A stretch of DNA of 7,111 bases from an uncultured beta proteobacterium. Lineage in GTDB: Bacteria > Pseudomonadota > Gammaproteobacteria > Burkholderiales > Burkholderiaceae_C. The stretch spans positions 1 through 7,111 of the forward strand of contig CAIOLZ010000434.1 in NCBI GenBank assembly GCA_903859265.1, written 5' to 3'. A program made the position numbers and the translations under genes. Below are positions 1 through 4,893 of the stretch, piece after piece (within the stretch, counting starts at the first letter, position 1; each line of letters starts with the position of its first letter). Under the pieces are notes generated by a model, which saw only the letters and a list, made by a program, of their open reading frames with translations, was not told the DNA's origin and searched no databases.

Positions 1-21
1 AAGCAATTCCGTTACGAATAA

Positions 22-1608
22 ATGGCTGGACAAGAGCACGAAACGGATGTGACGGCTCTTTTTCAGCAAGGGCTTGCATTGCACCGGCAGGGACACTTGG
101 CAGACGCCAATCGTGCGTATTCAAGAGTGCTGGCAAGGCAAGCTGCGCACTTTGACGCACTGTATCTGTCGGGAGTCATCGCCAGCCAAAGCCAACAACC
201 CCAACTGGCGCTGGAACGCATTGCCCAGGCAATTGCGATCAATCCCGATGTCGCGCCAGTCCATTGCAGCTATGGCAATGTGCTTTTGGAACTCTCGCGC
301 TGCGAAGACGCCATAGCGAGTTACGACCGCGCCATTGCCATCAATCCGGAAATCTCCGAGGCCCATTACAACCGCGGCCTTGCTTTGCGAAAAATCAGGC
401 GCTCCGCGGATGCCATCGCCAGCTACGACCGGGCGATTGCCCTCAGGCCGGATTACGCAGAAGCCCACGCCAACCGCGCCAATGCGCTGCTCGATCTAAA
501 ATGCCATGCGCAGGCAATAGACGGTTACGACCGTGCCATTGCCATCCTGCCCGGATATGCGCAGGCCCATACCAACCGGGGCCTGGCGCTGCTTGAGCTA
601 AGGCGACCTGAGGAGGCAATCGCCAGCCATGACCGCGCCATTGCCATTCGACCGGATTTGGCGGAAGCGTACTGGAATAAATCGCTGACCCTGCTGACGT
701 TCGGGCAGTTGGAGGAAGGGTGGGAACTCTATGAGTGGCGTTGGAAGCGGGATAAAGCGCTTCAACAGGCGGCGCGCGGCTTTGCACAACCAAGGTGGTT
801 TGGCTCGGAGAATCTGGCCGGAAAGACAGTTTTGCTGTATGCCGAGCAGGGCATGGGCGACACGATTCAATTCTGCCGCTATGCCAAGCTCGTCAAAACG
901 TTGGGAGCCACGGTAGTGCTTGAAGTGCCCAGGCCGCTCATGGATTTGTTCAACGGGCTCGAAGGTGTTGACGTGTTGGTCGAAACCGGGCGCGAATTGC
1001 CCGCCTCGGATTACCACTGCCCGCTGCTGTCCTTACCCCTGGCGTTCAGGACAAATTTGGCGAACATTCCGAACGCGGGCCCCTATTTGCGCAGCAGTGC
1101 AGACAGGCGTGCGATATGGGAGCAAAGGCTGGGCAGCAGAACAAAGCCCCGCGTGGGTTTGGTCTGGCGCGGCAATGCAGCTTACAAAAATGACCGTAAC
1201 CGCAGTCTTTCGCTGACAGAAGTCATGCAGCATTTACCGCAAACGCTTGACTATATAAGTCTGCAGAAGGAAACAAGCGACGACGAAAAGCGCGTGCTCG
1301 GTAACGCCGGTATCAGGCACTATGGCGACGATCTCAGAGACTTTGCAGATACTGCTGCGTTGTGCGATTTGGTGGACGTTGTGGTCAGCGTGGATACCAG
1401 CGTCGCACACCTGGCCGGTGCGATGGGTAAAACCACTTTTATCGCGTTGCCCTACTCGCCGGACTGGCGTTGGCTGCTGAACCGGGACGACAGCCCCTGG
1501 TACGACTCAGTCACCCTTTACCGGCAGAACAACGACATGCTCTGGTCACCGGTGCTCAGCCGGATTTCAAGAGACCTGCTACAGGGACGAGGCGTCCCGG
1601 CTATCTAG
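22..1608 (+). CDS. TPR-repeat protein with C-terminal GT9-like glycosyltransferase domain
   Basis: This 528-residue protein has two parts. Residues about 10-245 are tandem 34-residue tetratricopeptide repeats. The helix-B motif (Y/H)DRAIA-x-x-P recurs exactly every 34 residues, at 101, 135, 169 and 203, and earlier, more degenerate repeats lie at about 10-77. Residues about 265-525 resemble the ADP-heptose:LPS heptosyltransferase (GT9/GT-B) fold often fused to TPRs in proteobacteria. Visible marks are the glycine-rich EQGMGDTIQFCRY segment at 275-287, the second-domain opening VGLVWRGN at 378-385, ISLQKE at 412-417, and the donor-site-like VVSVDTSVAHLAGAMGK at 454-470. No signal peptide or membrane segment is seen, so it is probably cytoplasmic. 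Known relatives are annotated only as TPR/glycosyltransferase proteins; the acceptor (protein or glycan) cannot be read from sequence. The ATG at 22 is the first start; little upstream sequence is available and no good ribosome site is visible. Its last 30 bases overlap the convergent gene. Confidence 0.85.
   Translation: MAGQEHETDVTALFQQGLALHRQGHLADANRAYSRVLARQAAHFDALYLSGVIASQSQQPQLALERIAQAIAINPDVAPVHCSYGNVLLELSRCEDAIASYDRAIAINPEISEAHYNRGLALRKIRRSADAIASYDRAIALRPDYAEAHANRANALLDLKCHAQAIDGYDRAIAILPGYAQAHTNRGLALLELRRPEEAIASHDRAIAIRPDLAEAYWNKSLTLLTFGQLEEGWELYEWRWKRDKALQQAARGFAQPRWFGSENLAGKTVLLYAEQGMGDTIQFCRYAKLVKTLGATVVLEVPRPLMDLFNGLEGVDVLVETGRELPASDYHCPLLSLPLAFRTNLANIPNAGPYLRSSADRRAIWEQRLGSRTKPRVGLVWRGNAAYKNDRNRSLSLTEVMQHLPQTLDYISLQKETSDDEKRVLGNAGIRHYGDDLRDFADTAALCDLVDVVVSVDTSVAHLAGAMGKTTFIALPYSPDWRWLLNRDDSPWYDSVTLYRQNNDMLWSPVLSRISRDLLQGRGVPAI
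310..660 (+). repeat. 102-bp tandem coding repeats (TPR units)
   Basis: The block TACGACCG recurs at 322, 424 and 526, with a variant CATGACCG at 627-634. This gives an exact 102-base period, equal to one 34-residue TPR. Each copy continues into an (A)TTGCC-rich stretch coding for AIA-x-x-P. The units are similar at DNA level as well as protein level, which suggests fairly recent internal duplication or ongoing homogenisation. Confidence 0.75.
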
Positions 1609-2124
1609 CGGCTCCTGAACCAGCATCAGGGTGCAGGCGCCCCCGCTGAGAATTTGAAATGCTGCTGTTCTGAATGCTTCCAGGCTCCATGCGGCAGACC
1701 GGTTGCTTGGCCCGTCGGCACCGGTTTCACTGGAGCGAACGGCCACGCCCAAGCGCGTCTCCAGTGCCGAAGTCAGGTAGTCAAACTGTTGGTTGCATTG
1801 GCCCAAAGGGACCAATCGCCGTTGTTCGATGCGCTCAAGTTTGTGGCTTCGGAAAAAGAAAATGGTCTCAAACGGCATGCCCGCCAGCACGTCATTGGGC
1901 AAGGTCCACAGACCACGCACACCGCGCGGCCCGGGTGCAGGCTTGGCATTTTTACGAACCATTGGAAGAAGCTGTTGCAAGCCGGCTTCGTCAATACCCA
2001 GTAACGAACCATCAACGATCGCTGCGCCTGCCCACGCGTCAGGAGCAAGCCGCACAAGCAGCAAAAGGAAAGTCCCAGCCCAAAAAGAGACGGGCCTTGC
2101 GGCCCGCCATTTCAGGTGTCCCAA
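1579..2124 (-). CDS. unrecognised secreted/periplasmic protein
   Basis: I do not recognise this family. The frame gives up to 181 residues from a TTG at 2124. The N-terminus looks like a Sec signal peptide: positive residues (KWRAAR, 5-10), a hydrophobic stretch at about 16-25, and a plausible cleavage after AWA (30-32). The mature part of about 149 residues has two cysteines (C110, C164) that could pair in the periplasm, and no membrane segment. Codon use in this frame is natural along its whole length, whereas overlapping + strand frames give arginine/proline/histidine-rich shadow proteins. There is no in-frame ATG before residue 55, so the start must be TTG, GTG or similar. The TTG lies 13 bases inside the end of the upstream TPR gene with only a weak purine-rich ribosome site, and a terminator hairpin falls in codons 7-12. 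The true start is therefore uncertain. The 3' end overlaps the convergent glycosyltransferase-like gene by 30 bases. Confidence 0.6.
   Translation of the reverse strand: MGHLKWRAARPVSFWAGTFLLLLVRLAPDAWAGAAIVDGSLLGIDEAGLQQLLPMVRKNAKPAPGPRGVRGLWTLPNDVLAGMPFETIFFFRSHKLERIEQRRLVPLGQCNQQFDYLTSALETRLGVAVRSSETGADGPSNRSAAWSLEAFRTAAFQILSGGACTLMLVQEPLDSRDASSL
1584..1598. other. small hairpin in the convergent gene overlap
   Basis: GGGACG-AGG-CGTCCC can form a perfect 6-bp stem with a 3-nt loop. It lies within the 30-base overlap of the two convergent genes, just before the stop of the + strand gene. Neither side has a run of T, so it is not a standard intrinsic terminator. A role in ending either transcript is possible but unproven. 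Confidence 0.3.
2081..2106 (-). terminator. intrinsic terminator after the TPR/glycine-rich gene
   Basis: Read on the minus strand, CGGGCC-GCAA-GGCCCG is a perfect 6-bp GC-rich stem closed by a GNRA-type tetraloop, followed at once by TCTCTTTTTG. It begins 5 bases past the TGA at 2112-2114. It has the full form of a rho-independent terminator. It also lies inside the 5' end of the next reading frame if that gene starts at the TTG at 2124. Confidence 0.75.
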
Positions 2125-3014
2125 TCGCTGCCACCGCCGCCCATTGAGCCACCGTCATCCCAGGAGCTGGTGTCGTTGATGCCGAAGTTCTGGCCGCCCA
2201 TGTCGGAATTGATGGGAGGGTTTTGGTATTCGCCCCCAGTGTAGTTATCCGCCACTCGCACGCCCCCGTCATGGTTGCCCATCAGGTTGCGTCCGATGGC
2301 CTCGGCAGCTACCACGCCGGCCCCTACGGCCAACCCGGTGGCCACACCACCCATAATGCGTCCCCCCAGCCCGGTGCCCTGGGGCTGTCCGTACATGGGT
2401 TGACCACCGGCTGGGCCGTAGGGGTTGTAAGGTCCGTTAGGAACATTGCCAAATTGTTGCGGGCCGTTCAAGCCATTGGTTGCGACCGGGTACGGACCCT
2501 GGTCATAGACCTGAACCGGTTCGCGCCGGCGGAAAAAGAAAAATGCTGCAACGATTACACCGCCTGCCAGCAGGGCAGGCAACATCCAGCCGCCCGAACG
2601 TGACGCGGGCTCACCGTAGTGAACCGCCTGGCTACTGCCATAGCCGGAATTTCCGCCGACAACCGGCCTGGGGGCCAGTTCAGCCCGCAACGCTGCAACC
2701 GCGTCTGGCTTTGCAAATGGCAGACCCGGCTCCAGTTTTTCTGCTGTCGCCAACGACTCACGCGCGCGATCCAACTTGCCTTGGCGCGCCATCAGTTCGC
2801 TTTGCACGTAATACGCCTTGGCGCTGTTGGGGTGCGCCGCCAATACCCGCTGCACCATGGCTTGTGCCTGGTCGAGCCGGCCAGCTTGGGCCGTGGAATA
2901 AATTTCCGCCATCGTCGGTTCCGACTCGGCCATGGCAAACCCAATGCCGAAACTCAAAAACGCGGCAACCAACAGCCAACGCAGTGCGCGGTGCGCATTC
3001 AACGAGAATTGCAT
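2112..3014 (-). CDS. TPR-like, single-membrane-span, glycine-rich envelope protein
   Basis: The ATG at 3014 gives 300 residues. It is preferred to a TTG at 3035 because AAAGGA stands 5 bases before the ATG. In order: a signal peptide with cleavage after AMA (about 27-29); a TPR-like helical pair at about 34-99; a linker; a transmembrane helix at about 143-161 followed by the positive stop RRR; a Gly/Pro/Asn/Tyr-rich low-complexity stretch (170-213); a second glycine-zipper-like hydrophobic segment at 217-240; and an acidic Gly/Ser/Trp-rich tail ending SDWDT. Proteins of this build are frequent in Burkholderiales and are usually annotated only as TPR or hypothetical membrane proteins. The function is unknown. 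If the first hydrophobic stretch is cleaved, the TPR would face the periplasm. It sits between another envelope gene and the unknown secreted gene on the same strand, with a terminator directly after it. Confidence 0.8.
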   Translation of the reverse strand: MQFSLNAHRALRWLLVAAFLSFGIGFAMAESEPTMAEIYSTAQAGRLDQAQAMVQRVLAAHPNSAKAYYVQSELMARQGKLDRARESLATAEKLEPGLPFAKPDAVAALRAELAPRPVVGGNSGYGSSQAVHYGEPASRSGGWMLPALLAGGVIVAAFFFFRRREPVQVYDQGPYPVATNGLNGPQQFGNVPNGPYNPYGPAGGQPMYGQPQGTGLGGRIMGGVATGLAVGAGVVAAEAIGRNLMGNHDGGVRVADNYTGGEYQNPPINSDMGGQNFGINDTSSWDDGGSMGGGGSDWDT

Positions 3015-3018
3015 ATAT

Positions 3019-3025
3019 TTCCTTT
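3019..3025 (-). promoter_or_regulatory. ribosome binding site fixing the start at 3014
   Basis: On the minus strand AAAGGAA precedes the ATG at 3014-3012, with AGGA ending 5 bases from it. This supports that ATG over the TTG 21 bases upstream, which would place the ribosome site inside the coding region. Confidence 0.7.
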
Positions 3026-3061
3026 GAAAATTCAACCGCCAGGCTCACTTAAATCGGGGTG

Positions 3062-3091
3062 AATTTACATTTTTAAAGGGTTGCAATGCAA
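3062..3091 (-). promoter_or_regulatory. possible sigma-70-like promoter for the TPR/glycine-rich gene
   Basis: On the minus strand TTGCAT (3091-3086) and TAAATT (3067-3062) are separated by 18 bases, resembling -35 and -10 boxes. The implied transcript start is about 40 bases upstream of the ATG at 3014. The -35 box falls in the right arm of a palindrome, so the palindrome may be an operator, a terminator of the gene behind, or both. This is pattern matching only. Confidence 0.3.
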
Positions 3092-3096
3092 CCCTT
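3076..3096 (-). terminator. perfect 10-bp inverted repeat, possible terminator of the glycine-zipper gene
   Basis: AAGGGTTGCA and TGCAACCCTT are exact reverse complements around a single base; in RNA this folds as a 9-bp stem with a 3-nt loop. It lies 27 bases beyond the stop of the glycine-zipper gene. On the minus strand it is followed by T-A-A-A-A-A rather than a long T run, so it would be a weak intrinsic terminator. The symmetry also suits a protein-binding operator. Confidence 0.45.
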
Positions 3097-3122
3097 CGCC
3101 ACTGCGCCAGATCCGGTGCAGT

Positions 3123-3776
3123 TTAGCGCCAGTGTCCGCGATAACCACCCCAATAGCCAAAACCCAAATTCAAGCTTACCGGTGGGTAGTAAGGCTGCAC
3201 ATAGACGGGTTGTGCATAGACAGTCTGGGGCTGCACATACACCGTTTGCGGATAGGTTGGTTGCACGTAAACCGGCTGGGTGGCTTGGGGCAGTGCGGCC
3301 TGCACTCCGGCTGGTGACACCTGCAACGGAATCGTTGGGCCCGGATCTTGCGGGAGTTGTACCGAGTACTGCTTTCCGCCAAATTCGTACACCACGTTGT
3401 AGCCGACGGTCCGATTCTCGTAGAAGGTTTGTGTGCTGCAGTTCTGCACGGTTTGCATTTGCGGCGCGGGCGAACCTTCCACCCGGTCGCCCAGCATGGC
3501 TCCACCCACGATGCCGATCATGGTGGCCGCAGCATTGCCCGCGCCGTGTCCGATTTGGTTGCCAATAGCGCCACCAGCGAGGGCTCCCATTACGGCTCCT
3601 GCGCCAGATTTTGGTTGCTGGACAGCGACCTCGCCGTTGGTGCAAACCTGCCGCGGTACGCCGACCTGTTGGACCACGGGCTGACTCGAAATCACGCGGC
3701 CAACGTCCTGCGCCATGACCGAGCCGGCGGCGATGGCTGCTGTACTCAGGACCAATAGTTGTTTGATAGCGGACAT
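3123..3776 (-). CDS. glycine-zipper 2TM-domain outer-membrane-type protein
   Basis: The ATG at 3776 gives 217 residues. The frame stays open 24 codons further upstream, but AAAGGAG lies 7 bases before this ATG and the signal peptide begins with MSAIKQ. Cleavage is likely after SVMA (about 19-22). There is no lipobox cysteine, so unlike SlyB or the rickettsial 17-kDa antigen this is probably not a lipoprotein. The glycine zipper at about 58-98, with repeated G-x-x-x-G spacing ending in GGAMLGDRVEG, matches the Rick_17kDa_Anti/Glycine-zipper 2TM family. C45 and C113 flank it and could form a disulfide. A beta-rich region (about 115-150) and a Tyr/Val/Gln/Pro repeat tail (169-196) follow. Family members are envelope proteins with stress or integrity roles; the exact job is not known. 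No clear promoter is seen in the 93 bases upstream. Confidence 0.85.
   Translation of the reverse strand: MSAIKQLLVLSTAAIAAGSVMAQDVGRVISSQPVVQQVGVPRQVCTNGEVAVQQPKSGAGAVMGALAGGAIGNQIGHGAGNAAATMIGIVGGAMLGDRVEGSPAPQMQTVQNCSTQTFYENRTVGYNVVYEFGGKQYSVQLPQDPGPTIPLQVSPAGVQAALPQATQPVYVQPTYPQTVYVQPQTVYAQPVYVQPYYPPVSLNLGFGYWGGYRGHWR
3189..3272 (-). repeat. VYVQP-type coding repeats in the glycine-zipper protein tail
   Basis: Residues 169-196 contain four variants of a V-Y-(V/A)-Q-P unit with spacers of 0-5 residues (VYVQPTYPQT, VYVQPQT, VYAQP, VYVQP). The matching DNA is an imperfect short tandem repeat, a likely place for unit-number change between strains. Confidence 0.6.
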
Positions 3777-3783
3777 GAAGAAT

Positions 3784-3790
3784 CTCCTTT
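3784..3790 (-). promoter_or_regulatory. ribosome binding site fixing the start at 3776
   Basis: AAAGGAG on the minus strand ends 7 bases before the ATG at 3776-3774. It is a near-ideal Shine-Dalgarno sequence and rules in this start over the upstream open stretch to 3848. Confidence 0.8.
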
Positions 3791-3869
3791 TAGACCACAT
3801 AACTGTGCATTTTCGCTGCAAGGCCGTGACGAAGATCGGTGAAGCCATTGTAAAGATTGTTGCGAGGGC

Positions 3870-4700
3870 TTAAATCAGGTTGCGCATGGCGCGCGCGGTT
3901 TCCTGCAACACTGGCAGCACGCGGGCCACGGCGTCTTCCGAGGCTTCATGGCCCATCGGCATGCTGACGCTGATGGCGCCGACCAGATCGCCACGGCGGT
4001 CGATCAGCGGCACTGCGACACCGCGGTAGGTGAGCTCCAGTTGCCGCTCGGAAATCGCCCAGCCCTGAGCGCGAATACGCGCCAACTCCAACCGAAGCCT
4101 ATCCTTGCTGGAAATCGTGAACGACGTGTAGGCCTTGAGTTCATGGTTCTGCAGCCATGATTCCAGGGCCTCAGCATCACGCATTGCCAGCAACAACATG
4201 CCGGACGATGTGACTTGCGCCGGAACCCGCGAGCCCAGAACAAATCCAGTATTCATGCTGCGGTTGGAGCCGTTGCGGGCGATGTAAACAATGTCGTCAC
4301 CGTCCATGACACACACATACGCGATCTCCTGCGTTCCGGCGGTCACGCGCTGCAGGAAGGGTTGAACAATGCGCGGCAATCGGGCCGACTCCAGATAGGA
4401 TTGGCCCAGCCGCAGCACGCGGGGCGTCAGCCAGAACATTTTCCCGTCTGTGGCCATGTAACCCAGGTGGTTGAGCGTGAGCAGATAGCGCCTGGCGGCA
4501 GTGCGTGTCATGCCGCAGCGCTCGCCCGCCTGACTGGCGGTCATGCGCGGGTTGGCGTCGTCAAACGCCTCGATGATGGACAGACCTTTTTCCAGACCGG
4601 CAATCCAGTCACGCTTGTCCAGGCCCGAGCCCATTGGTGGCGAGTGGGGTGAACCATTGGGGGAGGCATGCAGGTTTGTCGCTTCGGTCATGGCTTGCAT
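3870..4700 (-). CDS. IclR-family transcriptional regulator, PcaR/PcaU/PobR type
   Basis: This 276-residue protein has the usual IclR length and layout. A winged helix-turn-helix spans about 30-92, with the helix-turn-helix around TASQAGERCGMTRTAARRYL (54-73). A linker helix follows (about 92-105), then an effector-binding domain to the end (WISERQLE-type loop at about 214-222, RGVAVPLIDR at 226-235). SYLESARLPRIVQPFL at 101-116 and the YIARNGSNRSM region are typical of the PcaR/PcaU/PobR subgroup, which senses aromatic acids such as protocatechuate, 4-hydroxybenzoate or beta-ketoadipate. The effector here is not known. A conserved position usually read as S/T-x-GR is SSGM here. GGGGAT lies 7 bases before the ATG at 4700; a second Met at residue 4 is possible. 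It is divergent from the transporter operon, which it probably controls together with its own gene. Confidence 0.88.
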   Translation of the reverse strand: MQAMTEATNLHASPNGSPHSPPMGSGLDKRDWIAGLEKGLSIIEAFDDANPRMTASQAGERCGMTRTAARRYLLTLNHLGYMATDGKMFWLTPRVLRLGQSYLESARLPRIVQPFLQRVTAGTQEIAYVCVMDGDDIVYIARNGSNRSMNTGFVLGSRVPAQVTSSGMLLLAMRDAEALESWLQNHELKAYTSFTISSKDRLRLELARIRAQGWAISERQLELTYRGVAVPLIDRRGDLVGAISVSMPMGHEASEDAVARVLPVLQETARAMRNLI

Positions 4701-4747
4701 TTTTCAATCCCCGAACCTGGGTAAAAGCTAGGGGAAACCCGTGTTTC

Positions 4748-4762
4748 GTGCGATTAACGATC
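4748..4762 (-). promoter_or_regulatory. operator candidate A, similar to the PcaR/PcaU/PobR box
   Basis: Read on the minus strand this is GATCGTTAATCGCAC. It matches 13 of 15 positions of the PcaR-type box as I remember it (GTTCGATAATCGCAC). It lies upstream of the TATAAC box at 4796-4801, where an activator of the operon could sit, and is also placed to control the regulator gene. Confidence 0.55.
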
Positions 4763-4770
4763 ATTAGCGG

Positions 4771-4784
4771 TCGATCATCGATCA
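4771..4784. repeat. 7-bp tandem repeat TCGATCA x2
   Basis: TCGATCA occurs twice head to tail between operator candidates A and C, just before the possible -10 box. It also contains the symmetric core CGATCATCGATC-like sequence. It may be part of the same binding array. Confidence 0.4.
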
Positions 4785-4795
4785 AATTGCCGAAA

Positions 4796-4801
4796 TATAA
4801 C
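4796..4801 (+). promoter_or_regulatory. possible -10 box of the transporter operon
   Basis: TATAAC differs from the consensus TATAAT at one base and lies about 93 bases before the start codon. No matching -35 element is seen, so use would require an activator; the IclR protein is the obvious candidate. Confidence 0.35.
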
Positions 4802-4808
4802 TGTTTAT

Positions 4809-4823
4809 GTGCGATTCAGATCG
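4809..4823 (+). promoter_or_regulatory. operator candidate C
   Basis: GTGCGATTCAGATCG repeats the first eight bases of site A in the same direction, 61 bases apart (about six helical turns). It then continues with GATC after two rather than three bases. It lies just downstream of the candidate -10, where binding could repress the operon. Confidence 0.4.
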
Positions 4824-4862
4824 CTAAAGTCCGCACCGAATTCACGACATTGAGCGATCAGC

Positions 4863-4877
4863 GATCGTTATCGACAA
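4863..4877 (-). promoter_or_regulatory. operator candidate B, inverted copy
   Basis: The + strand reads GATCGTTATCGACAA, which shares GATCGTTA with the reverse complement of site A and lacks one A in the centre. Site B is thus an inverted partner of site A across the intergenic region. It ends 4 bases before the ribosome site of the binding-protein gene. Confidence 0.4.
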
Positions 4878-4893
4878 CCCAAGGAGACCGAAT

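Larger units (their letters stand above)
4701..4893. promoter_or_regulatory. divergent control region between regulator and transporter
   Basis: This 193-base gap separates two divergent genes and must hold both promoters. It is AT-richer than the flanking genes. It contains six GATC sites between 4759 and 4866, all embedded in repeated CGAT-type elements. On the + strand TATAAC at 4796-4801 is a good -10 candidate, but nothing like TTGACA lies 16-18 bases upstream. That is what an activator-dependent promoter would look like. No convincing minus-strand promoter could be assigned. Confidence 0.7.

Noticed and set aside
310..660. Regular repeats as a CRISPR-like array
   Set aside because: The repeats are in frame within a gene, have a 102-base TPR period and no unique spacers.
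1654..2179. Overlapping + strand open frames of 116-157 codons
   Set aside because: They are rich in Arg, His, Pro and Cys with no domain features, and they mirror the minus-strand secreted-protein gene, which has a signal peptide and natural codon use.
2480..3052. A + strand open frame of 190 codons
   Set aside because: It is antisense to the TPR/glycine-rich gene. Its Arg/Pro/Ala-rich composition is the usual shadow of a GC-rich gene.
3073..3645. A minus-strand open frame of 190 codons
   Set aside because: It lies out of frame over the glycine-zipper gene, which has the ribosome site, signal peptide and family domain; this one has none.
3777..3848. A 24-residue N-terminal extension of the glycine-zipper protein
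   Set aside because: The ribosome site AAAGGAG and the signal peptide both point to the ATG at 3776; the extension would bury them.
4741..4880. GATC cluster as a replication origin or Dam-controlled switch
   Set aside because: Six GATC sites are striking, but there are no DnaA boxes or AT-rich unwinding region and no origin genes. The sites are explained by CGAT-type operator repeats next to a regulator gene.
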